Part shown: positions 1 to 8,836 of the stretch, one piece after another | Numbering within the stretch: the stretch's first letter is position 1 | How the letters are laid out: each line of letters opens with the position of its first letter | Assembly (NCBI RefSeq): GCF_963678635.1 | Contig: NC_087062.1 | Coordinates: 17,039,789-17,103,788, forward strand | Source: Symsagittifera roscoffensis | Lineage: Eukaryota; Xenacoelomorpha; Acoela; Convolutidae | DNA: 64,000 nt | Direction: 5' to 3' | Position numbers and translations under genes: made by a program | The notes under the pieces: generated by a model | Seen by the model: the letters and a program-made list of their open reading frames with translations, nothing else | Database searches by the model: none | What the model was told of the DNA's origin: nothing

Positions 1-3000
1 TTCCCCAATGTCATTTCTTCCAACTTCAGTGTTTTTAAAAAATTGGAGGCAAAATAGAAAATTTTGCTTTCAGTTCGTCTGGAACAACTAAGTCGCACTG
101 AATATAGCCATAAAGAGATCCATCTCTTATTTTTTCCAATAAAGAATCAGTAGAGAGAGGTCTTTTGTAGGGAAAGTTGGATCGGATATGATTCTTTATT
201 TTTTCGTTCGTTTTGAAATTTTGCCACCACTCACATTCCCACATCTCTTCGATTTTGTATCCTTTTTCGCGAATATATTCACGTCTCAAGTCATCCATCT
301 CTCTCCTTCTGTTTCCTCTCTCAATATCTTCATCGCTAAGTGAGGGACGAGTCTCCTGGCAAGGACAAAAATGGTAATAGCATCCCATTGCTCCAAACAC
401 TGTTTTGCAGTGATTGCAATATCCATCAACATTGAAACAGTCAATTTTCTTTTGATTTCCAGATGTGTGGAAGCTCTCAATTCTGCATTCTGGTCTGGTT
501 TCTTGGTAGTAAGACATGACCATGTTCTCAAAATTGCGAGATCGGTTATGTCTAGCTTTGAATTTTTGCATATCGGAATCAAACTCTCATCTTGTGTACA
601 ATCCTGTTGGCATGTTTTGACACATTGAATAGGGATAGAGCTGGCTCGCATCAATTCCAACAATTGATTTGCAGACATTTGATGAATCCCGGATAAAGGT
701 TTCATCCACAACAGCTTTTCGAGTAAACACAATTGATGGTCCACCCGTCATATCCTCTCTAATTTTCTCGCGCAAATCTCTATCACTTTCGCAAAAAGGG
801 TAGATTTTTTCATTGGTTGATTTGTGAAGAAAAATATTTGCCAGATTTGGAAGAGTACATCCAAGTTTTAACATATCAATTTCTTTCTGATGATAAAACT
901 GAACCATTTTTTGCATTGCTTCAAGGGTTGGAACAACATCTTTGTTGTTGTACCACTGCAAAAAATCTTTAAATGTAGTCATTCCATGTTTCTGCCAAAT
1001 CTCCTGTAAATATTTGTAATTATCCCATCCAGATGCAGGTACTGACCTGATTTGAAGTTTCTTTAGTGCTTGCTGTTCATCAAGTCCACTTGACTTCAGG
1101 TTCTGGTAATCCTTAAAATCTTTATCAAGAGGGTTGTTGTTTCTCAGTTTACTGAAAAAGGCTTCGTATGGAGGTAATTCTTCACTCTCGAGCTTGTCTG
1201 GACTGTCAAACCACTCATAAGGGAAAAACCCTTTTGTCTCACTGGCTTTGTAAGCTTTAAGAAAGGAGTCTAGAGATGTTGCTCCACCCAAAAATTTCAT
1301 GATATCGAGAAACTGTATATCTCCAAACTTGAAGGATATGAAATCGTTAGCCTTTTTGATAACCATAGGTTCAGCTTCTTTATCATTGATTAAGTAGGGA
1401 ATCAGATAGCTCTTGATCAAGTTCAGATCATATCTTCCACTGTTAAACCCAAATACAGGTAACGTGTTAACATACCTCTCCAGATTTTGTTTCAAATCAA
1501 TCAGCTGATTTTTCTGCATTCTCAAAAACTGAGTTGACATATCAGTTTCCTCTGTACCTTCTATACATTCATCTTCGTATTCAAAGTTTTCAGTTGGAAG
1601 ATTTCGACATCTTTCATTCAACTCTTGGAAAATTTTTGACATCCGCTCATTCACTACTCTTTCAACATCTTGAAATTTAGTTCTCATTTCGAGCTTACTT
1701 TTCTCAGCCAAAAGTTCGAGTTTGATTACAAAATCGATAATAAGCTTTTGCGGATCCTTGTTATAAAGAAAAATTGGTTCATCTATCAGGTTCGAGGATA
1801 TTGATACAGAAATTGGAACGTGTTTTCCAATCCAAGTTGTTGTTTGGGTAGCTTTCAGTTCATCTGATGGAACACATATCGACTCAAAATCGAAAATGGC
1901 TAGGTTGTTGAATAGTGTGTTATCTTTCGAAACTGGGATATTGAAACCTTCCAACTTTTCAAATAGCGTTTCTCGAAGTGTATATACATTCTTTGGATAA
2001 ATATGTCGCACTCGATCTTTACAAGTTAGAAGATGTCGGTTAAAGTTGTCTGATCTGTTGAAGAAACAGTCACAGCTAGGACATCGAAAACACTTGAAGA
2101 AGGAATCAATATCATTCGTGTGAATAATATGGTTGTTGAATCTTAGCAATTTCACCGTTTTTTCAAACTTTTCAATACTTCGCCTGGCTAATTCTCCAAC
2201 ATATTCTCCTTCTTGAATATCAAAATCGTAAATGAATATGTTTCGTTCAACTATTCCCTCTACAACAGGTAAATCATCGATTGACACTCCACAAAAATTC
2301 TTCGGATCGTATCCAGATTTTGATATAAACTCTGTAAACAGCTCAGATGTATGAGCATCGAGGTTACTATGACCATGCAAAAACATTGTTAACGCACGGA
2401 AAAGACAAAGATGATCTTTGTATGGTTGTTTATCTTTGTTCGATAAAAGACAGTTTACTTGCGTATGTCGTAGTAAAGGTTCAGGCAACACAGAATCTGG
2501 ACATCCCATTGGGATGTTTTTCAGTAGTGCAGCAAAAATAGTAACATTTGTGATCAACTTGAACCTCCACTTTGTGTTCTGACGTTCTTGGGTGCATTGC
2601 TCAACGATACCAAACTTTTCAACTTTTCCCTGGATTGTAATCAAATCCGCTTTCGTACACAGTAAATGCGATTTTTCGAACAAAGTATTGTTTTCGTGCG
2701 CATAGTAGTACCAATATTCTCCCGTTTCGACAATACGGAGAACAAATCCAAGAGCAATATTGATTTTTGCAGCGGAATCTAGCTTGTTGAAGACTTCTTC
2801 AAGCTTCTCGTTAATAATCTTGGTATCCAACTTTGACATTTGAAAGTTAAATACCTTAAGCCTCCCATTCTCCATATCAGTGTCCACCAAGAAATCCTGA
2901 CAGGCACTCAACTCCTCTTTGAGTTTCTCTCCATCTTCCCCTTCCTCCTCCACAATCTTGTTCAAGTCTGCCACCGTATCACTTGGTTTCCGTTGTTTCG

Positions 3001-3277
3001 CCCCATGTTCTTTTCTCCGATGTTGTTGGAGAGAGTAGTAACTCGGAAACTCCTGCTCACAAGACGAGCAAACCGTTGATTGCTTGGAAGTTGATGGAGC
3101 ATGCTTTTTGGCCACGTGGTAATTCATTTCCTGTTGATTGTAAGTGAAATACCTACATTCGGAACAAGAAATAACTCCTCGCACGCAATTTTTCCTATGT
3201 CGAGCTGCATGATCCCTCCTGTACTCTTTACCACAATCCTCGCATTTCATTTTCTCATTTCTATTCAGCGATGGCAT
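1..3277 (-). pseudogene. Polinton protein-primed DNA polymerase B, broken and cut by window edge
   Basis: Family-B DNA polymerase that copies the transposon using a terminal protein as primer. From the ATG at 3277: three C2H2-like zinc fingers (about residues 11-90); an OTU-like protease segment (D-x-x-CLFRA near 287, partner His near 384); another C2H2 finger (396-418); 3'-5' exonuclease motif I (FDFES, about 461) and a second exonuclease motif (GRYDLN, about 612); palm motif A (GIDASQLYP, about 872). An in-frame TGA lies at 587-589, one base from TGG. The frame then continues through the insertion domain to about 41, where a T6 run in place of T5 shifts the frame. After correction for that base the protein is still open at position 1, so motifs B and C are outside the window. 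Confidence 0.95.
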
Positions 3278-3636
3278 CTAAAAAATGGGAGAATTTTAAG
3301 TCTCAAAATAAAGGGATTAGAACTTGGAACATATAGAAGTGGGAGATTTAAAATGTTCCAAAAAATTTAATAAAAATAATTTTTACTTACTTTGAATTGT
3401 TAAAAATATTTGAAATTCATTTCAAGTAGTTATACAAAGTATAGAGCAGTTGCTTTTAACGTAAAAGAAAATCAGAAAATACGGTTTTTTTTGCTTTTTA
3501 TTAGAGAAAATCAACCAATCAGAATTGAGTATTCTTTTAGTAACACTGTTTGTTGGAAATCAACCAATCAGAATTCAGCATTTTCTAAAAGTGAATTGTT
3601 TATTATTTTTAAAAAACTTAAATCATTATTTGAAAA
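3278..3636. promoter_or_regulatory. Divergent intergenic region with two CCAAT-box repeats
   Basis: This AT-rich spacer separates the leftward polymerase from the rightward ORF at 3637. It carries two direct copies of AATCAACCAATCAGAATT (CCAATC at 3515-3520 and 3564-3569, 49 bp apart). CCAAT boxes are known binding sites of NF-Y in animals, so a promoter role for the rightward ORF, or for both, is inferred. No clear TATA box was seen. Confidence 0.5.
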
Positions 3637-4224
3637 ATGTCTATCAAAAAACATTTGAGCTTCCTCGAGTTACTTTATAAGAAAAAAGAAAAAATTCCAA
3701 TTGATTTTCTTATTGATGAAATAGATGTTGACTCTTACTTTTTTCATAATTTTTTGGACGTCTTTATTGTACAAAACAGAGTTATCCGACTAAGTAAAGG
3801 TCTCTTCAGAGAAACTTACTCAATCAAAGAGTTTACGTTTGATTCACATATTGCGTATCAAAGTTTTAAACTTACGGCTGAATTACACCTCACAAGGAAA
3901 GAAATTTTGTTTATTCTCGAGAATTTGAAATTGATCAAAAAGTCGTACGATAATATATCAAAAACTCTTTTTATCCCCTATCCAAAACCCAAATTTGTAA
4001 AAACACCTCAGCAAAATTCTTTATTCCTTCATTTCTTTAAAGATTTTCAAAGTTCAAAATCCTGCTTGATTCGGTTTGGAATCAGATTTCCAGAAGTCTG
4101 CTTTGAAAAATTCGTCAACTCTGAGTTATCCTCCCAAATTTACATAAAAATTAAAGAACTTGACTATCTACTTAAAAATCAGCAATTTCTCATTGATTAC
4201 ATACAAAAAATTCAATTAACTTGA
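3637..4224 (+). CDS. Unknown Polinton ORF, 195 aa
   Basis: Intact ATG-to-stop frame in the Polinton, immediately downstream of two CCAAT boxes. The protein is rich in Lys, Phe, Ile and Leu, looks mainly helical and has no obvious signal peptide, membrane span or cysteine cluster. I do not recognise a family. It is the first gene of the rightward block and is followed after 17 bp by a 46-aa membrane ORF, so the two may share a transcript. Its integrity contrasts with the broken neighbours. The start is the first ATG after the CCAAT repeats. Confidence 0.65.
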   Translation: MSIKKHLSFLELLYKKKEKIPIDFLIDEIDVDSYFFHNFLDVFIVQNRVIRLSKGLFRETYSIKEFTFDSHIAYQSFKLTAELHLTRKEILFILENLKLIKKSYDNISKTLFIPYPKPKFVKTPQQNSLFLHFFKDFQSSKSCLIRFGIRFPEVCFEKFVNSELSSQIYIKIKELDYLLKNQQFLIDYIQKIQLT

Positions 4225-4241
4225 TAAAAAAAGTTGCAGAG

Positions 4242-4382
4242 ATGTTACTTTTATTAATTTTCTTTCTTTTGTTACTTATATCAGCAATATTTCTTATTTT
4301 TACTGCAAACAACTTTTGGTCAGTTATTTTTGCAATTGCTTTTGTGTATATTTTTACTTATTTGGAAGATTTAAGTCCTTAA
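4242..4382 (+). CDS. Small hydrophobic protein, 46 aa, two membrane spans
   Basis: Short ATG ORF 17 bp after the 195-aa gene. It is almost wholly hydrophobic: a first span at about residues 1-20 (Leu/Ile/Phe), a short hydrophilic link (TANNFW), a second span at about 26-40 and an acidic tail (LEDLSP). The composition fits a miniature two-span membrane protein. Small membrane proteins are common in Polintons and adintoviruses, but no function can be assigned from sequence. It could also be chance coding in AT-rich DNA; the continuous hydrophobic pattern and position argue mildly against that. Confidence 0.45.
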   Translation: MLLLLIFFLLLLISAIFLIFTANNFWSVIFAIAFVYIFTYLEDLSP

Positions 4383-4389
4383 AAGCGTC

Positions 4390-4570
4390 TTCTGATTGGA
4401 TTCGACAACTAGAACAAAAATGAACGTTTTTGTGATTGGAAACGACAAAATCCAAAATGGAGCTTTGTTTCCGATTGGATACGACTTTTATCCAAGAATC
4501 CCATAAAAGGAAGCTGAAATCTGATTGGACACGACTACAATCCAAATAAGAAAAATCAATTCTGATTGGT
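4390..4570 (+). promoter_or_regulatory. Array of five ATTGG (inverted CCAAT) boxes
   Basis: Five copies of a degenerate unit TCTGATTGGANACGAC begin near 4391, 4431, 4471, 4521 and 4561, so ATTGG recurs every 39-49 bp. Most are followed by ATCCAA. ATTGG is the reverse complement of the CCAAT box. The array ends about 190 bp before the ATG at 4758, so it is inferred to be the upstream promoter of the two overlapping ORFs there. Confidence 0.55.
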
Positions 4571-4625
4571 TAAACACACACAGTCGAGTTGAAGGTACCC
4601 CTAACTCCTAACTAAAAATCATTTA

Positions 4626-4735
4626 ATTTTCAACTTAACTACCGTCAACTACCTCCTCTCTCAGCTCTAATTACCTTAATTTCAACTTATCTTCCGTCAA
4701 CTATCCCTCTCTCAACTCTTTCTTATTTTTACTCT
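4626..4735 (+). repeat. Two-copy direct repeat upstream of the ORF at 4758
   Basis: Two imperfect copies of about 52 bp, each with AATTTCAACTTA, CCGTCAACTA and a CTCTCTCA pyrimidine stretch. They lie between the ATTGG array and the ATG at 4758, so they are probably promoter or leader sequence. Confidence 0.5.
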
Positions 4736-4757
4736 TGTACTCAATTTATTGCTCAAA

Positions 4758-4904
4758 ATGATCTTCTCAGTGCAAAACAGCAACCTCATGTACTCTGTAG
4801 AATTTTCGCCTGATCTAGTACAAATTCAAGTGCGAGAAACAGTCTCTGGAGTTTTTCTGGCACGAATGGACATCCCAATCCAAGTCTGGCTTATGGTAAA
4901 GTGA
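4758..4904 (+). CDS. Small unknown ORF, 48 aa, overlapping the next ORF at TGATG
   Basis: ATG ORF downstream of the ATTGG array. Composition is mixed, with no membrane span and no recognised family. Its stop codon (4902-4904) shares one base with the ATG of the next ORF (4904-4906), giving TGATG. Such overlaps are used elsewhere for termination-reinitiation (for example in some viruses and non-LTR retrotransposons). Alternatively the two were one protein separated by a one-base shift, or the GTAAAG at the junction is a splice donor. Codon use is less AT-biased than in neighbouring Polinton ORFs. Confidence 0.5.
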   Translation: MIFSVQNSNLMYSVEFSPDLVQIQVRETVSGVFLARMDIPIQVWLMVK

Positions 4905-5245
4905 TGCGAAGGGATTTCAACGAACATCATATGATGCAAGTTCCCATCACAGAGAACCAACTTGGAACAATGCAAATGATGGGGGAAGTTTCTGATCATG
5001 TGGGAATGAATTATCCCGAGATTCCGGACTCAAGATTTGTGGCTCAACCAGTCGACGACTTCCTGTTTCCTTGGGAGGAGGAAGGATTAGTCGAAAACCC
5101 CATCACAATAGATGAAGATGAGGGATTCTCAGAAACAATGACGCCTCCAGTTCCACAACAACCACCAGCAATGGAACCTCGTCCAGCTCTGCGTTCTATA
5201 GAGAACCTCCAGAACTCTTCTGCTGCTCGACAGCTCTTTGATTAA
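4904..5245 (+). CDS. Acidic, proline-rich Polinton ORF, 113 aa
   Basis: Intact ORF from the ATG within TGATG. The N-terminus is Met-rich. The middle holds a hydrophobic-acidic patch (DDFLFPWEEEG) followed by Asp/Glu-rich sequence, a proline stretch (TPPVPQQPPAMEPRPA) and a C-terminal helix ending ARQLFD. The acidic-aromatic patch resembles transactivation or docking motifs, but that is only an inference. No family recognised. A canonical AATAAA follows at 5257-5262 with a GT-rich stretch, consistent with the end of a transcript. Confidence 0.6.
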   Translation: MRRDFNEHHMMQVPITENQLGTMQMMGEVSDHVGMNYPEIPDSRFVAQPVDDFLFPWEEEGLVENPITIDEDEGFSETMTPPVPQQPPAMEPRPALRSIENLQNSSAARQLFD

Positions 5246-5256
5246 ATGTTTTTGTA

Positions 5257-5262
5257 AATAAA
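5257..5262 (+). terminator. Polyadenylation signal AATAAA
   Basis: AATAAA lies 12 bp after the stop codon of the 113-aa ORF and is followed by GGTTGTTTGGTTTTG, a GT-rich downstream element. This is the clearest polyadenylation signal in the Polinton. Confidence 0.6.
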
Positions 5263-5504
5263 GGTTGTTTGGTTTTGACTTCGTTTTCTGTAATTAATTT
5301 CTTCAATTTCATTTTAATTATGAGAATAGATGAGAGGTTCAAGGTAAAACATTGAAAAACAATTAGAACTTAGTTAAGTGCTCCGAACTTGCACATATGT
5401 TAAAAAATTTGATTAATTTTTGCACAAAAATTCGGAAAAACACTAAAAAACGGTACACAAGTAAAAAGTTACCTAATCGATTTTGCATCTTGTACACACT
5501 TTTA

Positions 5505-5905
5505 GCCTTTTGTAAAAAAAAAATGAAACACTTTTCGCATACTGTCGAAAAAAAAGTAAAACACTTTTCGCATTTTGTCAAAAAAATTGAAACGCTTTTC
5601 GCATTTTATCGAAAAAATTAAAACACTTTTTGCACTTTGTTGAAAAAATTGAAACACTTTTCGCATTTTATCGAAAAAAGTAAAACATTTTTCGCATTTT
5701 GTTGAAAAAATTGAAACACTTTTCGCATTTTATCGAAAAAAGTAAAACGTTTTTTGCATTTTGTCGAAAAAATTGAATCACTTTTTGCATTTGTAGTGAA
5801 AAAGTGAAACACTTTTCGCATTTTGTCAAAAAAAGTGAAACAATTTTCGCATTATGTCAAAAAAATTGAAACATTTTTAAAACTTGTTAAAAAAATTGAA
5901 ATGTT
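5505..5905. repeat. 31-bp minisatellite inside the Polinton
   Basis: About 12 imperfect tandem copies of a unit close to ACACTTTTCGCATTTTGTC plus GAAAAAATTGAA. Variants are single-base changes and A-run length changes, and the last two copies are degenerate. Open frames across it on both strands arise because 31 bp units cycle frames and contain few stops, so I do not count them as genes. Confidence 0.9.
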
Positions 5906-6053
5906 TTTTTGCAACTTTTTGAAAATCAAAACAAATATTACATCTTTCTTACATGTCTGAAAATTTTTTGTGCAAAGGTTTTTGACCACGGTGATTTTTT
6001 TTTCGGTAATTAATGGTAACTTTGTAAACATATGTGAGAAAATAGATGGAATA
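5906..6053. other. AT-rich spacer
   Basis: Short spacer between the minisatellite and the leftward ORF. Nothing recognisable. Confidence 0.4.
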
Positions 6054-6554
6054 TCAGAAGTTTTTTATTGAAAAATTGACATGATCACTATTTACAAATC
6101 CATAACCATCAATAAAACAGTCAATTATTTTTAACAAATCATGTTCATATTTTGAGTTTTGTACTTTACGAACTCTTTCTAGAAAAGCTGAACCAATAGT
6201 TTGTGTGGAAGCTAGTTTCTGGTTAGAACATAAATAGTGACGTTTGAATTTTTTGCATGACAGTCTTTTCTCTGCAACACTTGGCATTTTTTCTGCGCCT
6301 TTCCATTTCAAATTGTGATGAACAGCGCGGTCAAGTTGATTGAAAACTTCGCCAGTTGATGAAATAACATTCGAATAAAATCTGTATTTGTACAGAGTGT
6401 AAAGACAATCGATAATTTGGTATGTGAAATGAAAAATACCCAATCGTTGTAAAATTTGATCGAAAGATGAACCAATCAGAAGTATGTGGAACTTACAATT
6501 TTCCAAAGAACAGTAAGAATTGTGGGTAGAGACACAAAAATTATTGGTTACCAT
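6054..6554 (-). CDS. Unidentified leftward ORF, 166 aa, with a decayed homologue at 32 kb
   Basis: Only leftward ORF in the Polinton besides the polymerase. Landmarks: Cys/His-rich N-terminus, ILLIGSSFDQIL, EVFNQLDRAVHH, QKLASTQTIGS and a C-terminal LLKIIDCFIDGYGF. I recognise no family. A second in-phase stretch upstream (ATG at 6650-6652, directly after TTTCAG) reaches this ORF if one AT dinucleotide near 6555 is discounted, so the original protein may have been about 200 aa. A homologue with the same motifs in the same order is on the minus strand at 31,990-32,430. It could be Polinton cargo or an inserted host gene fragment. Confidence 0.55.
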   Translation of the reverse strand: MVTNNFCVSTHNSYCSLENCKFHILLIGSSFDQILQRLGIFHFTYQIIDCLYTLYKYRFYSNVISSTGEVFNQLDRAVHHNLKWKGAEKMPSVAEKRLSCKKFKRHYLCSNQKLASTQTIGSAFLERVRKVQNSKYEHDLLKIIDCFIDGYGFVNSDHVNFSIKNF

Positions 6555-6667
6555 ATATTTTTCGTAAAATCACTGGAAACGGAATTAAATAGCGATTTTT
6601 GACAATACTCTGAATAAAAGCTGCGAAGAGCTTGACACATAGCTGCAGCCATCTGAAACAATGATTT

Positions 6668-6940
6668 TTGCTGAGAATTGTGGATTTATATAGGAACACT
6701 AACACCTACACAATTCCATATTTGGAAATTTCCCTCAAAAATTCCAATAATAGATCTATTTCCTTTTATAGTTCAGTGAATGACTCATATTGTTTACTTT
6801 CAATTTCGTTTAATCTCAAATTCATTTCTCTCATTTCTCTTCATCTGATCAGTCTGTGCTTCAAAAATGTACTCAAGAATTTGCTTGGTCCCAAAAATCC
6901 TACAAAAGGAAAATTTATTTTGAACCCTGCTTTCAACTAT
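6668..6940 (+). other. Intergenic region after the divergent ORF
   Basis: AT-rich sequence upstream of the next broken gene. Open frames exist here but lack any recognisable feature, so I report none. Confidence 0.3.
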
Positions 6941-6944
6941 TCAA

Positions 6945-7355
6945 GAAAAATGAGTTGGGACAACTCGAAAAAAGACAGCAAGACTTCTTTATCTTGGTGA
7001 AAAAGAAGGAGAAGCAATCTCAGCAATTAGAAATACTGTTATTCAAGATGCTGAAAACCTTGGACTCGTTCCTATATTGGAACTCACTTCTGACAAAGAG
7101 TCAACTATGGATCAGGAGCTTGCCAACTGCAACAGAGTGTATGACATAGCAACATACAATAGAAGACAAGTTTGTGTCACGATCAAGAAGTAAAATATTA
7201 ACAAACCTCCCTACATTCAGATTCGACTATTCACCGCAAAAGAGAATGAAGCAATGAAACAAGTTGCCTATGTCAACTATACTTTGAACGAATTCAAAGA
7301 ACTGTCCCAAATTTTGGGAGACTTTATGTTTGTTGAGAACTGTAAGGTACAATAA
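6945..7355 (+). pseudogene. Broken Polinton ORF, possible PC4-like C-terminus
   Basis: A coding-looking stretch (LYLGEKEGEAIS ... NRVYDIATYNRRQVCVT) runs to an in-frame TAA at 7191-7193 and resumes as PPYIQIRLFTAKENEAMKQ ... ending at 7355. Entry into this frame from the ATG at 6949 needs a frameshift near 6980. The closing pattern (basic strand, acidic strand, then a helix ending ELSQILGDF) recalls the fold of PC4/p15 single-strand DNA-binding coactivators and resembles the end of the next ORF. That likeness is weak and unsupported by a search. The next ORF starts about 84 bp downstream. Confidence 0.4.
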
Positions 7356-7438
7356 TTTGCGTTGTTTATGTTTTTTGTCTTGTAATTTAACTATTTATCC
7401 TCAAAATCATTTTTCATTTAGTATTGGTGTTGAACAGT

Positions 7439-7867
7439 ATGAGTTGGAATATTGGTTTTTCAAGAAATTTACTCTTAAAACTTCACAATAAATTGGGACT
7501 TTTTCATATTGTTCTAGAAGAAAAGTCCCAAAAAATTTCACTAACAATTATAGAATCTCAAAATTTACCAAACTTGCAGAATTTGGACGTAGACTCACAA
7601 ATATCTCACTTTGAGTGGACTCTGCATAATGGTAGAAGAAAAATTCACAAAGAATACCGATCTGATACCAAAAAAATAGATCTTGTAGAATATCGTAGAA
7701 ATGGAAATCAATGGAAAAATAATCAATCTTTACAACTACAAAGAGAAGAATACGATAAATTACTTGATATGCTTCCTTCATTACTAGGTTATGTAGAGAT
7801 CTTCAAAAAATCTTGTATAATTATTGACGAATGCACTGTAGAAAATGAACGTACAGAAATTGAATGA
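7439..7867 (+). CDS. Unknown Polinton ORF, 142 aa, weak PC4-like C-terminal half
   Basis: Intact frame. I prefer the ATG at 7439, which follows an acceptor-like TTTCATTTAG ending at 7421. Residues about 60-115 show a basic stretch (NGRRKIHKEYR), IDLVEYRRNGNQWK and then an amphipathic helix (EEYDKLLDMLPSL), a layout like PC4/p15 domains that bind single-stranded DNA. This is an inference from pattern only. Its 3' end overlaps the next ORF by 23 bp, in keeping with compact transposon coding. Confidence 0.5.
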   Translation: MSWNIGFSRNLLLKLHNKLGLFHIVLEEKSQKISLTIIESQNLPNLQNLDVDSQISHFEWTLHNGRRKIHKEYRSDTKKIDLVEYRRNGNQWKNNQSLQLQREEYDKLLDMLPSLLGYVEIFKKSCIIIDECTVENERTEIE

Positions 7868-8248
7868 AATTCTAAGAGTTTTTGAGATTATTAGGCAAGA
7901 TTTCTCATCAAATACAAAAAGAAAAAATTTATTTCTTTGTACCTGTATTGTTTTGGACCCGGACATAAATTTAAAAGAAATGGACCAAACATTTCCTTTT
8001 GGCGGACTAATTGGATACGGAAGTTCCTGTATGGATTACTTTTTTGCAAACTCCAAAATTTTTAGACTACATGCAATTCTACACGACTCTGCTGGATCTG
8101 TGAAATCTACTACAAAAAAGGTCCTGGGTATTGTTATGTTGCACCTAGTCTCCCCAGTTCATGCTTTCTTGGTCACGTGACTGGATTATTTTTCTGTTTA
8201 TATGTTAAAATATTTGCTTCATCAGTATATGCTTTGTTTGGTTGTTAA
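7845..8248 (+). pseudogene. Polinton ORF with HDSAG / GPGYCYV motifs, one frameshift
   Basis: ATG at 7845 overlaps the previous gene. The frame runs through FPFGGLIGYGSSCMDYFF and LHAILHDSAGSV. In the A6 run at about 8115-8120 it shifts by one base into a frame reading GPGYCYV, with several Cys and a GHVTGLFFC segment, ending at 8248. The HD and GPGYCY motifs have the feel of a conserved Polinton protein of unknown function, but I cannot name it. The break in a homopolymer may be mutation or sequencing error. Confidence 0.5.
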
Positions 8249-8287
8249 TCATTTTTAACAAAAACTCCAGAGAAATCAGTTAACAGA

Positions 8288-8758
8288 ATGAGTCTAGTTG
8301 TTTTGGATATTGAATGTATCGAAAGCAATATAGTGAAAGAATTAGGAGTTTATAAGGATGGACAAACAGAAGGATATTCCTTTCTTCCTCCCAAAAAATT
8401 CAAACCAACATCCCAATCTTTTTGGTGTACACAGCATCTTCATGGAATTAATTGGAGCAAGTGTTACGAAAAATAAACTGAACTTGAAAAAATTTTGAAA
8501 AGTCTAGAAGCCACAGACACGGAATTTTTTGCAAAAGGTTATGAAAAATGTAAGATTCTATCAGAATTTTTGGAAACAAAGATTATTAATTTGGATGAGT
8601 ACGCTTGCCCTAAAGTTCAGTTTTTGATATTCAAAGATCAAGAATATGATTGGAGGTGTAGCCACTACCCATTTCGTCATGCAAAAACTCTTCACTGTGC
8701 AGAAAGAAAAGCATTTGCATACGGAACATGGACTCGATGTAATTTTAACAAATTGTAA
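8288..8758 (+). pseudogene. Possible exonuclease-like (RNase H fold) ORF with in-frame TAA
   Basis: From the ATG at 8288 the protein opens with VVLDIECIE, a hydrophobic strand with an acidic D-x-E pair as in DnaQ-type 3'-5' exonucleases. It continues with W-C-x4-HLHGINW, GYEKCKILSEFL, CPKVQF and a C-terminal C-x-H ... CAERKAFAYGTW. An in-frame TAA sits at 8474-8476, after which the same frame continues to 8758, about 156 codons in all. Similar Asp-Glu/Cys-His layouts occur in uncharacterised proteins of invertebrate mobile elements, from general knowledge. The exonuclease call is an inference; metal-binding residues beyond the first pair are uncertain. Confidence 0.5.
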
Positions 8759-8836
8759 ATGATTTTATTTTTAATGTACTACCATTTTCAAACTTTAATT
8801 AAATTTCATTGTCAACTTTTTCTTTTTAGAGTTAAG

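Noticed and set aside
587-589. TGA in the polymerase read as a recoded tryptophan or selenocysteine codon
   Set aside because: Other genes of the same element contain TAA and TAG in frame and frameshifts as well, so decay is simpler than code change.
5363-5821. Open frames on both strands across the minisatellite
   Set aside because: They translate the 31-bp repeat and have low-complexity content.
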